Positions 8,359 to 19,300 of a DNA stretch of 64,000 nt are shown here, in pieces. The DNA is from Marinicauda pacifica (lineage in GTDB: Bacteria > Pseudomonadota > Alphaproteobacteria > Caulobacterales > Maricaulaceae): positions 248,001 through 312,000 of the forward strand of contig NZ_SRXV01000003.1 in the NCBI RefSeq assembly GCF_004793635.1. The letters run 5' to 3'. The position numbers and the translations under genes are program-made. The notes beneath the pieces were generated by a model. The model did no database searches. It was given only the letters and a program-made list of their open reading frames with translations, and was not told the DNA's origin. The first letter of the stretch is position 1, and every line of letters begins with the position of its first letter.

Positions 8359-8784
8359 ATGATGAAAACGCTCGCAGCCGGCGTCAGCGGCCTCATCTTC
8401 GGACTGGGACTGATCGTCTCGGGCATGACCAATCCGATGAAGGTCCAGAACTTTCTGGATATCGCCGGAGCCTGGGATCCCAGCCTCGCGCTGGTCATGG
8501 CCTCCGCGCTCGCCGTCACGGCGCTCGGCTACCGGCTGGTGCTGCCCCGGCAGGGGCCGGTATTTGAAGAGCAATTCTCCTTGCCTGAAATCACGAAAGT
8601 GGATTCGCGCCTTCTGGCCGGGTCGGCGATTTTCGGGGTCGGCTGGGGGATTGCCGGGCTCTGCCCGGGACCGGCTCTGACCGCCAGCCTGATCGCACCC
8701 CTGCCGGTGCTCATCTTCGTGGCTGCGATGCTGGCGGCGATCCTCGCCTGGCGCTGGCGGCCACAGGCTAGGGCGCAGGCGTGA
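8359..8784 (+). CDS. YeeE/YedE-family partner subunit (PmpB-like, DUF6691)
   Basis: This 141-residue membrane protein contains GLGLIVSGMTNPMKVQNFLD and a late GIAGLCPGPAL motif, which is the second half of the YeeE/YedE pore. It starts at tandem ATGs (8359 and 8362) after an AGGAGAA site. Together with the preceding gene it should form one sulfur-compound channel, co-controlled with the divergent bigR operon. Confidence 0.83.
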   Translation: MMKTLAAGVSGLIFGLGLIVSGMTNPMKVQNFLDIAGAWDPSLALVMASALAVTALGYRLVLPRQGPVFEEQFSLPEITKVDSRLLAGSAIFGVGWGIAGLCPGPALTASLIAPLPVLIFVAAMLAAILAWRWRPQARAQA

Positions 8785-8962
8785 GGTCCGGTCCGGTATT
8801 GTGCAACTGGTCGATCAGACTGCGAACGGCCACTTCGACCTCCTCCACGATCTCGGCCCTGGGCGTGACTTCCTCAGCCATCCGGTCGCGAAAGCTCTGC
8901 GGACAGAGCGCCAGCGCGCCCGCCACCAGGCCCACCGCTGTCAGACAGATCAGATATCGCAT
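8768..8962 (-). CDS. Small exported hypothetical protein
   Basis: This frame encodes 64 residues with a plausible signal or anchor segment (LICLTAVGLVAGALALCP) followed by an acidic tail. A GGGGAGGG ribosome site lies 7 bases upstream of the ATG. It overlaps the 3' end of the convergent pmpB-like gene by 17 bases. I do not recognise a family. It could be a periplasmic peptide of no known role. Confidence 0.45.
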   Translation of the reverse strand: MRYLICLTAVGLVAGALALCPQSFRDRMAEEVTPRAEIVEEVEVAVRSLIDQLHNTGPDLTPAP

Positions 8963-9036
8963 GTCGCGCCCTCCCCGGCATCGTCACGGGGATGAGGTTA
9001 ACATTACAGAAGTGTAATACAAGCGCTGGCGCGAAC

Positions 9037-9849
9037 TTAATCGCCGGATGCGATCCGGCGCTGCGGCTCGTCGTCGAGCGCCCCGCGCTCGGCCATCGTC
9101 TCGACCGCCTGCAGCAGCAGGGTCAGCGACTGGCGCACACCGCGTTCGAGAATGGCCGCCGAGGCCTCGTTGCGGGTGAGCACCAGTTCGAGGCGATCAG
9201 GGTCGGGCATCAGAGCCGCGCTCGCCTCGATGCGCTGAGCCGCATGATCGATCGTACCGGCCGCGTTGGTCACGCGCTCGGCGAATATCTCAGACATCTC
9301 AGACATCTCTTCGCGGAAGCGGTCGACGCTTTCGCGCAACGCCTCGTGGCCGGTCAGAGATTGCGCGATTTGCCCAAGATCCTCACGGAAGCGGGACAAC
9401 TCGCCGGCAATATCCAGCCCCTCCTCATTCGAGGTCGGCCCTGCGCCATCCGCGTCGACCGCGCCGGCCTCGCCGTCTGCAAAATCGAGATCGAAATCGG
9501 GCGAAGGCCGCGCCAGCTCGTACGCGCTCTCGTCCTCGACCTCGTTCTCGGTGATGAAGATGCGCCAGTGCTCGCTCTCGGGAAAGAGGCGCGTGGCCAG
9601 CTCATCGCGCAGCCGCGCCAGGGCATCCCAGTCGGCACTCCCGGCATCGAGCCCGAAACGGCCTGCGTCCAGACGGGTGAAAGCCGAACGGAATGCATCG
9701 AACTCGCGCAGGAACAGCGCGATATACTGGTCTATATGGTCGGCCAGACGCTCGCGCCCGGGCACATCGGGAAGATCGACCTGAAGAATGTGGGACCAGC
9801 CTGCGTCGGCCGAAGCCCCGGTCATTCCGTCCATCTTGAGCTGTTGCAT
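9037..9849 (-). CDS. Acidic hypothetical protein with helical C-terminal half
   Basis: This 270-residue protein has no signal peptide or membrane helix that I can see, and no family I recognise. Residues 1-110 look globular (for example HIDQYIALFLREFDAF and SEHWRIFITENEVEDES). A low-complexity acidic linker with Asp/Ala/Gly follows at about 115-145. The C-terminal 120 residues are likely long amphipathic helices (SRFREDLGQIAQSL, FREEMSEMSEIFAERV). It follows the RND pump on the same strand, separated by about 105 bases, and could be co-transcribed. No function is assigned. Confidence 0.7.
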   Translation of the reverse strand: MQQLKMDGMTGASADAGWSHILQVDLPDVPGRERLADHIDQYIALFLREFDAFRSAFTRLDAGRFGLDAGSADWDALARLRDELATRLFPESEHWRIFITENEVEDESAYELARPSPDFDLDFADGEAGAVDADGAGPTSNEEGLDIAGELSRFREDLGQIAQSLTGHEALRESVDRFREEMSEMSEIFAERVTNAAGTIDHAAQRIEASAALMPDPDRLELVLTRNEASAAILERGVRQSLTLLLQAVETMAERGALDDEPQRRIASGD

Positions 9850-9954
9850 TCTGATAATCTTTCGCCGTCCTGGCGGCCCCGAGAATCACTCAAAAGCTTA
9901 ACGCGTTCTATCTGGCGCTCAAAACATGTAGCCGAGGTTAACCGTTCCGCCCGC

Positions 9955-12900
9955 CTACGACGAGGGCGATCCCCCGGATTCCTGTGACTCTTCAGATCCA
10001 TAGGCGCGCTCTGCCGTCTTGCGGCCGCGTTTGCGCCCGCGGATGTCCTCCACGATCAGCACATAGGCGGGCAGCAAGGTCAGGATCAGGGTGGAGGCGA
10101 ACAACAGCCCGGCCCCCAGGCTGACGGCCATGGGTATGAGGAACTGGGCCTGCGGACTGGTCTCGGTGATGATCGGCAACAGCCCCAGCGCGGTCGTCAG
10201 CGTCGTGATGAGGATCGGCCGGAAGCGGCGCGCCGTGGCTTCGGCGATCGCCTCGGAGAAGGCCATGCCCAGCCCGATATTCTGGTTGTAGCGGTCGATC
10301 AGCACGATGGATGCGTTCACCACCACCCCGGCCAGGGCCACGATCCCGAAGATGGAGGGGAAAGACAGGTCGTAGCCCAGCAGCAGATGGCCCAGGATCG
10401 CCCCTGCTGCGCCGAACGGAACGGCGATCAGGATCACCACAGGCTGGATATAGCTGCGCAGCTGCGTCGCCAGCAGCGTGTACATGATGAGCAGGGCGAA
10501 CATCAGCCCGCGCTGGAGGCTGGCAAAATCCTCCGCCTGCTCGCGCCCTGCCCCGGACAGGCGCCAGGTCAGTCGGGGATAGTCGGCCGCAAGCTGGGGC
10601 AGGAAGTCCTGCTCCACCCGCTCGCGCGCACTCCCGGGCGTGATAACCGCCTCGTCGACATCTGCGGTCAGCTCGATGATGCGCCGCCCGTCGACGCGCT
10701 CGATGGAGGTAAAGCCGCGCGTCTCGGTGATCGTCGCGGCCACGCTGAGCGGAATCGCGCCCCCATCCGGCGTACGCACGCGGAACTGGCCAAGCCGGGC
10801 GAGGTCGTTCCGCTGGCGTTCGGGATAGCGCACATAGACGCGCACCTCGTTACGCCCGCGCTGGAAGCGCTGGACCTCTTCACCGAAGAAGGACTGGCGC
10901 ACCTGCCGGGCGATGTCGGTTGGGCGCAAGCCCGCCGCCTCACCGGCCGGGGTCAGCGTGAAATTGAGCTGGCGCTTGCCCAGGTCGTAGCCGTCATCGA
11001 CCTCCTCCACGCCCTCGATCTGGCCGACCTGGTCGGCGAGGCGCGACACCGCCTCCTCGAGCGTGGGATCGTCCGGGTGGGACAGCTCGTAGGCGATATC
11101 CGCGCTCTGCGGTCCCGCCGAGGAGACGATGGAAAGCTGCTCCACGCCGGGCAGGCTGCCCGCACGCTCGCGCCACAACCGCTCGACCTCGGCGGAGGAT
11201 ATCGAACGCTCCGCGGACGGGGTCAGCTGAATCTGGATCTGGGCCAGATTGGACGCGATGGTCGTGTTCGTCGTCGTCCCCGGCCCGCCAAACAGGCTGG
11301 TCCGGCCTCCGATCACTGTCGAGATCGCCCGGATCAGCGGTTCGCCGTCCTCCCGGGACTCCGCGGCGAGCGCCTCGGCGGCCTGGACGAGCTGGCGCGC
11401 GGCGCGCTCGGTCGCCTCGAAGGGCGCGCCATCGGGCAGGCGCAGATCGGCGGTAATGTCTTCCGCCTCGATCGCGGGGAAGAAGACGAAACGCACCACC
11501 CCGGTCGCCACCAGGCTGACGGCAGCCACGACAACGACGATCCCGACCAGGGCGACCAGATAACGCAGACGCCCGGCAAGGCGCGCCCAGCTGTAGAGCG
11601 GGCCCTGGGCAAACCGGCCGAGCATGTCGGCGACCCGGTCCTGGACCCGCGCCAGCGGCCCGCGGCTCCAGTTGCCGCCATGGGCCAGGTGCGAGGGCAG
11701 GATGAAGAAGGCCTCGACCAGCGAGATTGCGAGGATGCAGATCACCACGATGGGAATGGGCCGGGTGATCTCGCCGAATTCGCCGCCGGAAAAGATCAGC
11801 GGCCCGAACGCGGCCATCGTCGTCAGCACGCCGACAAGCACCGGCGCGGCAACGCCCGTCACGCCGGCGATGGCCGCCTTGTCCTCGGGCTGGTCCTTGC
11901 CCCGTTCCCGGTCGGTGTTTTCCCCGACCACGATGGCATCGTCGACCACGATGCCCAGCACCACGATCAGCCCGAACGTGGTGACGAAGTTGAGGGTCAC
12001 ACCCACAAACCCGAACAGCGCGAATCCTCCGAGAAACGAGATCGGCACTCCGAGCGCCACCCAGAAGGCCAGGCGCAGGTCCAGCATCAGGACCAGCAGC
12101 AGGAAGACCAGGGTGAAGCCGAGAATCGCGTTGCGCGCCAGCAGCGAGAGCCGGTCGACGAAGACCTCGCTCTGGTCCACCGACAAGGTGGCATGAACGC
12201 CGGCAGGAAGCGTCGTCTCCTCGAGCCATGCCGCCGCGGAATCGCGCACTTCCAGCAGGTCTTCATTGCCCTGCGTCGCCACATCCACGAATACGGCCGG
12301 TTCGCCGTTATAGAGCGAGATCAGCGGATCGTCCTGGAAGCCGTCCTCGATCTGCGCCACATCGCCCAGCCTGACGCGCGTTCCGTCCTCGTTGGAGCGC
12401 AGGATGATGGATTCAAACTCCTCGCCGGTTTCGCGCCGCGCATCGGTGCGCAGCAGGATTTCCCCGCCCTCGGCGCGGATTTCGCCGCCCGACAGGTCGA
12501 TCGAGGAGGCCCGCACCGCATTGGCGACCTCGTCGAAGCTCAGCGCGTAGCGGCGCAGATCCTCTTCACTCACATCGATGGAAATCTCGTAGGCGCGCAC
12601 CCCGCGCAGCCGGACTGTGGAAATGCCGTCGCGCGAGAGCAGTTCGCGCTCGGCCTGCTCGCCCGCTTCGCGCAGCGTGCCTTCGCTGACCGGACCGGTC
12701 AGGGCGAAGCTCAGGATGGTGGTGCTCGGCTGGGGCACGCGGATCTGGGGTTCTTCGGCGTCTTCGGGCGGGAAGTCCTGCAGGGAGTCCACCGCCGTCT
12801 CGACATCGTCCTTGACCTGTTGCGGATCGGCGAAGTCGAGCAGCTCGATCGTCACCGTGCCGCGCGCCTCGGACGCGACCGAGCGCACCCGGTCCACGCC

Positions 12901-13200
12901 CTCCAGACCCAGCACCGCCTCTTCCAGCCGGCGTGTCACCGACTGTTCGATTTCCTCCGGGGTGGCGCCCGGATAGATCACCGCGACCTGGACCACGCTC
13001 GGCGAGATGGTGGGAAAGACCTCGGTGCGCAGATTGGCCGCGCTCAGCGCGCCGCCCAGCAGGAACAGGATCATCAGCAGGTTGGCGGCAACGGGATTGC
13101 GGACAAACCAGCCGATCAGACCTGCGCCGGGCGGAGTCCGGTCGTCGCCCCCGCCGCCGGGGCGGGTCGGCCTGCCGCGCTGGGAATTGTCTTCACTCAT
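9955..13200 (-). CDS. RND-family efflux transporter (AcrB/MMPL-like permease)
   Basis: This 1081-residue protein has the RND plan: one N-terminal helix (NPVAANLLMILFLLGG), a large periplasmic loop, helices 2-6 with GIVVDDAIVVGEN, a second periplasmic loop and helices 8-12 with GIVALAGVVVNASIVLIDRYN. It is a proton-driven inner-membrane pump. Its start overlaps the stop of the adaptor gene by 8 bases, so the two form an operon. No outer-membrane channel gene or regulator adjoins. The substrate cannot be deduced. Confidence 0.92.
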   Translation of the reverse strand: MSEDNSQRGRPTRPGGGGDDRTPPGAGLIGWFVRNPVAANLLMILFLLGGALSAANLRTEVFPTISPSVVQVAVIYPGATPEEIEQSVTRRLEEAVLGLEGVDRVRSVASEARGTVTIELLDFADPQQVKDDVETAVDSLQDFPPEDAEEPQIRVPQPSTTILSFALTGPVSEGTLREAGEQAERELLSRDGISTVRLRGVRAYEISIDVSEEDLRRYALSFDEVANAVRASSIDLSGGEIRAEGGEILLRTDARRETGEEFESIILRSNEDGTRVRLGDVAQIEDGFQDDPLISLYNGEPAVFVDVATQGNEDLLEVRDSAAAWLEETTLPAGVHATLSVDQSEVFVDRLSLLARNAILGFTLVFLLLVLMLDLRLAFWVALGVPISFLGGFALFGFVGVTLNFVTTFGLIVVLGIVVDDAIVVGENTDRERGKDQPEDKAAIAGVTGVAAPVLVGVLTTMAAFGPLIFSGGEFGEITRPIPIVVICILAISLVEAFFILPSHLAHGGNWSRGPLARVQDRVADMLGRFAQGPLYSWARLAGRLRYLVALVGIVVVVAAVSLVATGVVRFVFFPAIEAEDITADLRLPDGAPFEATERAARQLVQAAEALAAESREDGEPLIRAISTVIGGRTSLFGGPGTTTNTTIASNLAQIQIQLTPSAERSISSAEVERLWRERAGSLPGVEQLSIVSSAGPQSADIAYELSHPDDPTLEEAVSRLADQVGQIEGVEEVDDGYDLGKRQLNFTLTPAGEAAGLRPTDIARQVRQSFFGEEVQRFQRGRNEVRVYVRYPERQRNDLARLGQFRVRTPDGGAIPLSVAATITETRGFTSIERVDGRRIIELTADVDEAVITPGSARERVEQDFLPQLAADYPRLTWRLSGAGREQAEDFASLQRGLMFALLIMYTLLATQLRSYIQPVVILIAVPFGAAGAILGHLLLGYDLSFPSIFGIVALAGVVVNASIVLIDRYNQNIGLGMAFSEAIAEATARRFRPILITTLTTALGLLPIITETSPQAQFLIPMAVSLGAGLLFASTLILTLLPAYVLIVEDIRGRKRGRKTAERAYGSEESQESGGSPSS

Positions 13201-14362
13201 CGCCGCTCTCTCGCGCGGCGGCCGGCTCGTCTGTATCGGTAAGAATGCGCGCCTGGCGTCCGATCGCGCCTTCGGGCAGCGGCGTGACGATCACCCCCTC
13301 GCCATAGTCGAACGGCTCGACGAAGACGGTCCGGTCGCGGCGGTCCAGCACCTCGACCCGCAGACTTTCGATTTCATCGCCTCGCACGACATGAACCTGG
13401 TCGAGTCCCGACAGGGCTGTCCCGCGGAGCGCCAGCACCCGGCTCAGCTCCGGCCCGTCGATAACGACGTCGGCGAAGAGGCCGGGGCGCAGCGCATCGG
13501 GCTCCTCGGGAGCGACAAACAGGTTGATCAGGCGCGAGCGCGCATCGAGCTGCGCACCCTCGCGCAGCACCTCTCCGGCGATGGGCCGGTCGTGTCCTTC
13601 AAGACGGATCTGAACCGGCCGGCCTTCTGCCTCGCCCAGCCGGGCCGCGTCCTCGGGCGGCACAGGAACAACCACTTCAAGCTCCCCGATCGAATAGACT
13701 TGTCCATAGGCCTGGCCCGGGGAGACAACCTGTCCGGTCTCGATCTGGCTGGCGACGACCCGCCCGTCGAAGGAGAAGGACAAGGTCGTCCGGTCCAGAT
13801 CGATCCGCGCCTGGTTGAGATCGGCCTCAGCCGACATGACCCGTGAGCGCGCTGCTTCCAGCTGGGGCTCGCGCGCGGCAAGCGCGGTGATGTCGCGCCC
13901 CGGAAAGGTCGCGCGCCACTCCTCCTGCGCGATGTCGGCTTCGGCCTCGATCTCGGCGAGCGCGCTGCGCGCATCGGCCAGGTTGGCCTGCGCGCGCTGG
14001 ACGGCGACCTCGTAGTCGCGCGGGTCGATGCGGAACAGCACTTCGCCGGCGGCGAAGCGTCCGCCTTCGCGCACCGCGTCGGAGACTTCGCGCACCTGCC
14101 CGCCCACCTGGGGCGTGATGGAGACCAGCGCCTTGGCTTCAACCGTACCGGTCGCGGTCACGGTGATACGATGAGGCGCGACGTCGGGGCGCACGACCTC
14201 AACCGGGACGCGCGCATCGGCGGGCGGCTCTGCGCTCTGCTCGTCACCGCCGCCGGACAGCACCATGGTGATCACGATCGCGACCAGGATCACCGCGAGA
14301 ATGCCACCGATCTGAACCCAGCCAATCCAGCCGCGTGACGTTTCCTGCGTCGATTCGGACAT
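13193..14362 (-). CDS. RND periplasmic adaptor (membrane fusion protein)
   Basis: This 389-residue HlyD/AcrA-type adaptor has an N-terminal membrane anchor (IGGILAVILVAIVITMVLSG), a lipoyl half-motif (GTVEAKALVSITPQVGGQV), an alpha-hairpin with ANLADARSALAEIEAEADI, and a beta-barrel region (GRVVASQIETGQVVSPGQ). It would link the RND pump encoded directly downstream to an outer-membrane channel. It is the first gene of the operon, and 220 bases of non-coding DNA separate it from tamA. Confidence 0.92.
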   Translation of the reverse strand: MSESTQETSRGWIGWVQIGGILAVILVAIVITMVLSGGGDEQSAEPPADARVPVEVVRPDVAPHRITVTATGTVEAKALVSITPQVGGQVREVSDAVREGGRFAAGEVLFRIDPRDYEVAVQRAQANLADARSALAEIEAEADIAQEEWRATFPGRDITALAAREPQLEAARSRVMSAEADLNQARIDLDRTTLSFSFDGRVVASQIETGQVVSPGQAYGQVYSIGELEVVVPVPPEDAARLGEAEGRPVQIRLEGHDRPIAGEVLREGAQLDARSRLINLFVAPEEPDALRPGLFADVVIDGPELSRVLALRGTALSGLDQVHVVRGDEIESLRVEVLDRRDRTVFVEPFDYGEGVIVTPLPEGAIGRQARILTDTDEPAAARESGDE

Positions 14363-14582
14363 GCGAATCTCTTCCCGGTTGTTGACCCTGGCCCAACCTA
14401 GACGGACGGGCGCGAACTTTCAGCGGTGAAATAGCGCGTTTGCCCCGAACTCCTATCATGACGGACGCGCATTGGGGACTTCTGCCGGGGCAAACGCGGC
14501 AGCCTGCAATTCGTGCCGGAAAAATGCCTCATAAAGCATCAGGCTTGGACCAAATTTCACGTTCAGCCGTTACAGTCTAATA

Positions 14583-16364
14583 ATGTCAGACCTGCCCTCG
14601 TCCACCCGCGCCATTTTCAGCCGCCTTCCGGGCGCGGTCCTTTTGGCGTGCGCGTTGTGCGCGCCCGCCCTGGCCGAACCTCAAGCGCGCATCGAGGGGG
14701 TGGAGGACCCCGCCCTGCGCGAGGCGCTCTACGACACCATCGGAGAGGCCGGCGAAGAAGCGGAGTCGCGTTGGGCCGCCCGCGACAGAGCCCAGCAGGC
14801 CGCCGAGCGCATCCGGCTTTATCTGGAATCTCGCGGCTATTACGCGGCCCTCGTGGATCCTCGCCTGGGGGAGAACGACACGCCGCTGGTCCGCGTGCGT
14901 CCGGGCGTACAATTCGTCTTCGAAAGCGTCGATGTCGCCTTCAACGTGCCTGCGGACTCAGAGCGAGCTCCGGGCGCGGAGATCGAGTCCGAGCTCGGCC
15001 TCCAGGCCGGCCGGCCGGTCCTGGCCAGCGCTGTGATCGACGCGGAGAACCGGGTACTGACCGCGCTTCGCAACTCGGGCTGGATCCAGGCCGAGACGGG
15101 GAATCGCGAGATCATCGTCGATCACGCCACCGAAGGTGCGCGCGCGACATTTGCCTACGCCACCGGTCCTTTCCTGCGCTTCGGCACGCCTCAGCTGGCA
15201 GGCGGTCTTGCCGATCTCGACGAAGAGTATGTCCGCCGTCTGGCCCCGTTCGAGGCCGGCGAACCGGCCAGCAAGGCCCAGCTGGAAGAATACAATCAGC
15301 GCCTTCAGAACCTGGAAATCGTGGCCCTCGCCGATACGCGCCTGGCACCCAATGCGGATGGCGTGCAGCGTCCGGTCGACGTGCGCATGGAACCGGTGCC
15401 GCGCCACACCCTTGCCGTTGCGGCGCGTTTTTCCACCGACCGCGGTGTCGGGGGGCAGGTCGAATGGGTCCGGCGCAACATGTTCAACCGCGACGAGACG
15501 CTGACGCTCGATGTCAGCGCCGCCACGCTGCAGAGCGGGGTCCAGGCGATGCTGCAGATGCCGCACTGGCGCCGGTATAATCAGGCCCTCACGCTGACCG
15601 GCGCGGCGCTGGCCGAACGCACCGACGCCTACGACCAGGACGCCCTGTCGGCCGGGGCCGCCCTGTCGCGCGTCCTCACCGACGAGCTGACCGTCTCGGC
15701 CGGCATCGACACCCAGATCGCCCGTGTCGCGGATGCGCGCGGCGAACGCGATCTGGCGACGGTCACCCTTCCCCTCGAAGCGGTGTTCGACATGCGCGAC
15801 AACGTCCTCAACCCGCTCGACGGGGTGTACACCGAACTGCGCGTGCGCCCCGGCATGTCCTTCGGCGACGAGGAAGCGCGGTATGTGCGTTCGGTCTTCG
15901 GGCTGCGCGGCTACCAGACCTTCGGCGAGTCCTGGACCCTGGCCGGCCGGGTCCGGCTCGGCGCCCTGTTCGGCGCGACCGCCCAGGAAGTGCCGCCCAC
16001 CCAGCGCTTCTATGCCGGCGGCGGCGGTTCGATCCGCGGGTACGAATATCAGTCTGTGAGCCCGCCTCTGCTCGACGAGGTGACCGGCCGGGAGGAACCC
16101 TTCGGCGGGCGCTCTCTGTTCGAGACCAGCGCGGAGCTGCGCTATCGCTGGTCGGACCGTCTGGGCTTCGTCACCTTCGTGGATGGCGGCATTGCCGGGC
16201 GCGAGCTGTCGCCCGATTTTGGCGAAATGCAATATGCGGCCGGCTTCGGCGTGCGCTATTATCCCGGTTTCGGGCCGATCCGCGCCGACATCGCCACGCC
16301 CCTCAACCCGCGCGACGGCGACGATCCCGTCCATTTCTACATCAGCATCGGACAAGCCTTTTAG
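14583..16364 (+). CDS. tamA: TamA, Omp85-family outer-membrane assembly protein
   Basis: This 593-residue protein has a signal peptide (about residues 12-32, ending ALAEP). Two or three POTRA domains follow to roughly residue 270 (for example RIRLYLESRGYYAALVDP), then a C-terminal Omp85 barrel with GRVRLGALFG, FYAGGGGSIRGYEYQSVSP and FGVRYYPGFGPIRADIATPL. The (V/I)RGY-type segment and the final aromatic residue, QAF, are family hallmarks. It acts with TamB in inserting outer-membrane proteins. The tamB ATG follows the stop with no gap. Confidence 0.93.
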   Translation: MSDLPSSTRAIFSRLPGAVLLACALCAPALAEPQARIEGVEDPALREALYDTIGEAGEEAESRWAARDRAQQAAERIRLYLESRGYYAALVDPRLGENDTPLVRVRPGVQFVFESVDVAFNVPADSERAPGAEIESELGLQAGRPVLASAVIDAENRVLTALRNSGWIQAETGNREIIVDHATEGARATFAYATGPFLRFGTPQLAGGLADLDEEYVRRLAPFEAGEPASKAQLEEYNQRLQNLEIVALADTRLAPNADGVQRPVDVRMEPVPRHTLAVAARFSTDRGVGGQVEWVRRNMFNRDETLTLDVSAATLQSGVQAMLQMPHWRRYNQALTLTGAALAERTDAYDQDALSAGAALSRVLTDELTVSAGIDTQIARVADARGERDLATVTLPLEAVFDMRDNVLNPLDGVYTELRVRPGMSFGDEEARYVRSVFGLRGYQTFGESWTLAGRVRLGALFGATAQEVPPTQRFYAGGGGSIRGYEYQSVSPPLLDEVTGREEPFGGRSLFETSAELRYRWSDRLGFVTFVDGGIAGRELSPDFGEMQYAAGFGVRYYPGFGPIRADIATPLNPRDGDDPVHFYISIGQAF

Positions 16365-19300
16365 ATGGCCGATACCGCTCAGACCCGTTCCGGCTGGCTT
16401 CGCCGGACCGCCATCATTGGCGCCTGGACGATTGGCATCGTGCTCACGCTGCTGGCCGCTTTTGTCGGGGTGGCTCTTGTCGTGCTGTCCGGACAGACCG
16501 GGCGCGACCTGGTCGACGACCTCGTCGACGGACGCCAGATCGCCGGATACGGCGAAATCCAGATCAGCGACCTCACCGGTAATCCGCTGGACCGGCTCAC
16601 CATCGGCTCGCTGACCCTTGCCGATCAGGACGGTGTCTGGCTGGAGGTGGAGGACCTGGTCCTGGACTGGCGGCCGCGCAGCCTGCTTTCGCGCCATATC
16701 GACGTCCAGGCGCTGACCGCCGAACGTATCGCCATGCTGCACCAGCCGACCCGCGCCGAACGCGAGCAGGGTGGGGGCGGCGGGCTGCCGGACTGGACGA
16801 TCAGCGTGGGCGAACTCGATCTCGACACCATCCGCATTGCCGAAGCCGTCACAGGCCAGGAGGCACGTTTGACTGCGCAGGGCTCGCTGGCCCGCTCAGG
16901 CCGGGGCTGGCAGGCCAGTCTGGACGTTCAGCGCACCGATAGCGGCGAGGACCGCATTCTCGTCGAGGCGCTGATCGGCGAAGACGTGCTGGACATTGAT
17001 GCGCAACTGATCGCGCCGGCCGGCGGACCGCTGACCGCACTGATGCGCACGCGCGACAGCCGGATCGAAGCCGACCTGACCCTGTCTGGTACCGACGAGG
17101 ACGGCACCGGGCAGCTTGAGGTCCGCGCCGACGGCGAAGCGGCGATCACCGGCGAGATGGGCTGGGAGTCCGGCTTGCTGGAGATCGACGCGCAGGCGCG
17201 ACCCGCACGCTGGCCGGGGCTGGACATGCTGGACGAGCTGCTGGGCGGGCCGGGCGATTTCTCCCTGGCGGTCCGCCTGCGCCAGGACAGCCTGTTCCGG
17301 CCCGATCTGTCCGCCATCACCGCCCAAATCCGGGCGCCGCGCCTGTCCGCCGATATCAGCCGCGCCGGATCGGATCAGCTTGCCGTGACCGTCAACGAAG
17401 CCGCCGGCCTCGTCACCCAGCTCACCAACGAGCGCGTTCAGGCCGGAAGTCTCACCGCGGAGGGCATCCTCACCGTCTCCGGGGACCGCTCCTTCGAAGG
17501 CGAGATCGCCGCGCAGGAGCTGAACCTCGGCTTTGCCCGCTTCGGCCGGGTCCGCGGTCCCGTCACCGTGACCGGGCCGCTGTCGCGCCCGGACGTGGTG
17601 ACCGTGCTGGAAAGCGAAAATGCCCGCTTCGACAACGCACAGCTCCAGGCCGCGCTTGGCGCGTCACCCAGCGTGGACGCCCACATGATCTACAGCCGGG
17701 AAACCGGCGATCTGTCCTTTGAATCCCTCACCCTCAGCGGCGAGGGCGGCGAGATCGAAGCCCAGGGCCTGCTCAATCCTGGCTCGGGCAGCTTCAGCGC
17801 CCGGCTGACCGAAAGCCGGATCGAGGTCGGCGCTTTCCGCCCAGACTCCGGCGGGACGCTGCGCCTTACCGGCCAGGCGAGCGGCGAGATTACCGGCCCG
17901 CTGGACTTCTCGCTCACCGCAGACGGCAGCGAGTTCAGCGGCCAGCTCGAGACGCTGCTCGGCGACCGGCTCGACGCAAACGCCGAAGGCCGCTGGCAGG
18001 GCGGGCGCAATGTCGCGCTGACCCGGCTGGACGCGCAGAGCCCGACACTTCAGCTCGACGTGACCGGCGCCTATGAAGGCGAGGGTTGGCAGGCGCAGGG
18101 CGATGCGCTGTGGACGGGCGCCCTGCCCGTTTCGGCCGTTGCCATGGATGGCCAGGCGGCCATCGCGTTCGATGCATCGATGACCGGCAACCGGCTCGAC
18201 GCCCGCGCGCAGATCGAGACCGACGCCGTTTCGGCCGGCCCGGTCAACGTGCGAGAATCCACGCTTCGCATCGAGGCGACCGGCCCCCTCGATGCGTTGA
18301 GCGGGGAATGGCGCCTGACCGGGTCCATGGATCGCGGCGCGCTCGATCTCGCCGGCGATTTCTCGCGTGAGGGCGACCGCGTCCGCCTTCCCGGCATAGA
18401 CGGGCGCTTCGGCGCGTTTGCGATCGATGGCGAGCTGAGCGCCGCGCCGGCCTCGATGGATTTCGACCTGACCGCCGAGCCGATTGCCGGCTTCGGCCAG
18501 TTCGCCGCTCAAGGCCGCCTGGAAGATGGCAGGCTGGACGTCACGGTAACCGCCGACGACCTCATCCAGGGCGATATGGTCTATCTCGACTCCCTGGAAG
18601 CTACGCTGGCCGGCCCGCTCGAGGCGGTCGACCTGACCCTTCAAAGCGAGGGCGCATACGGCGCGCGCTTCACGCTGAACGCCGATGGCCAGCTTCGCCT
18701 GGCCGGCGGACCGCTCCTGATCAGCGTCGCGCCTTCGGGCCAGTACGGCAATGTCGAGATCGCCACGCGCGAGGACATCACGGTCTCCCGCGAAGGTGGC
18801 GCGACCAGCGTGTCCGGCGCCCTGTCGGTGGGCGAGGGCGGCATCGTGTTCGGCTATGGCCGGCAGCAATCGGTGCCGGTCCTGACGGCCTCCTTCGAGG
18901 CGCTGCCGGCCCGGCTTCTCTCCTATCGCCGCAGCCGCCCGCCCATGGGCGGAACGCTTTACGGCGAGGCGCGGCTGGAACTCGATCCGGCCGGCTGGAC
19001 AGGCAATGTCGACATCGAAGGCCGCAGTCTGAAGCCACGCCTGAGCGAGGACGGTCCTGCGCTCGATCTGACGCTCGACGCCAATCTCGGCCGCGAACAG
19101 CTCAATATCGATGTGGAGGGCACCGCGCCCGGGGTCGAGATGTCCGCGCGCTTCGACCTCTCCACCGGCCTCGTGACCGCCGTCTCCGACCTCACCGCAG
19201 ACGATACGGTGCTGGACGGACGGATCTTCTTCGACGGCGAGATCGCGCCCCTGGCCGCCTTCATGCTCCCCCCTGGGCGCCGTCTGGAAGGCCAGGTCGA

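Noticed and set aside
10387-13242. Long plus-strand open frame of 951 codons opposite the RND permease gene
   Set aside because: It is the antisense shadow of a strongly conserved RND protein in GC-rich DNA and has no protein family features.
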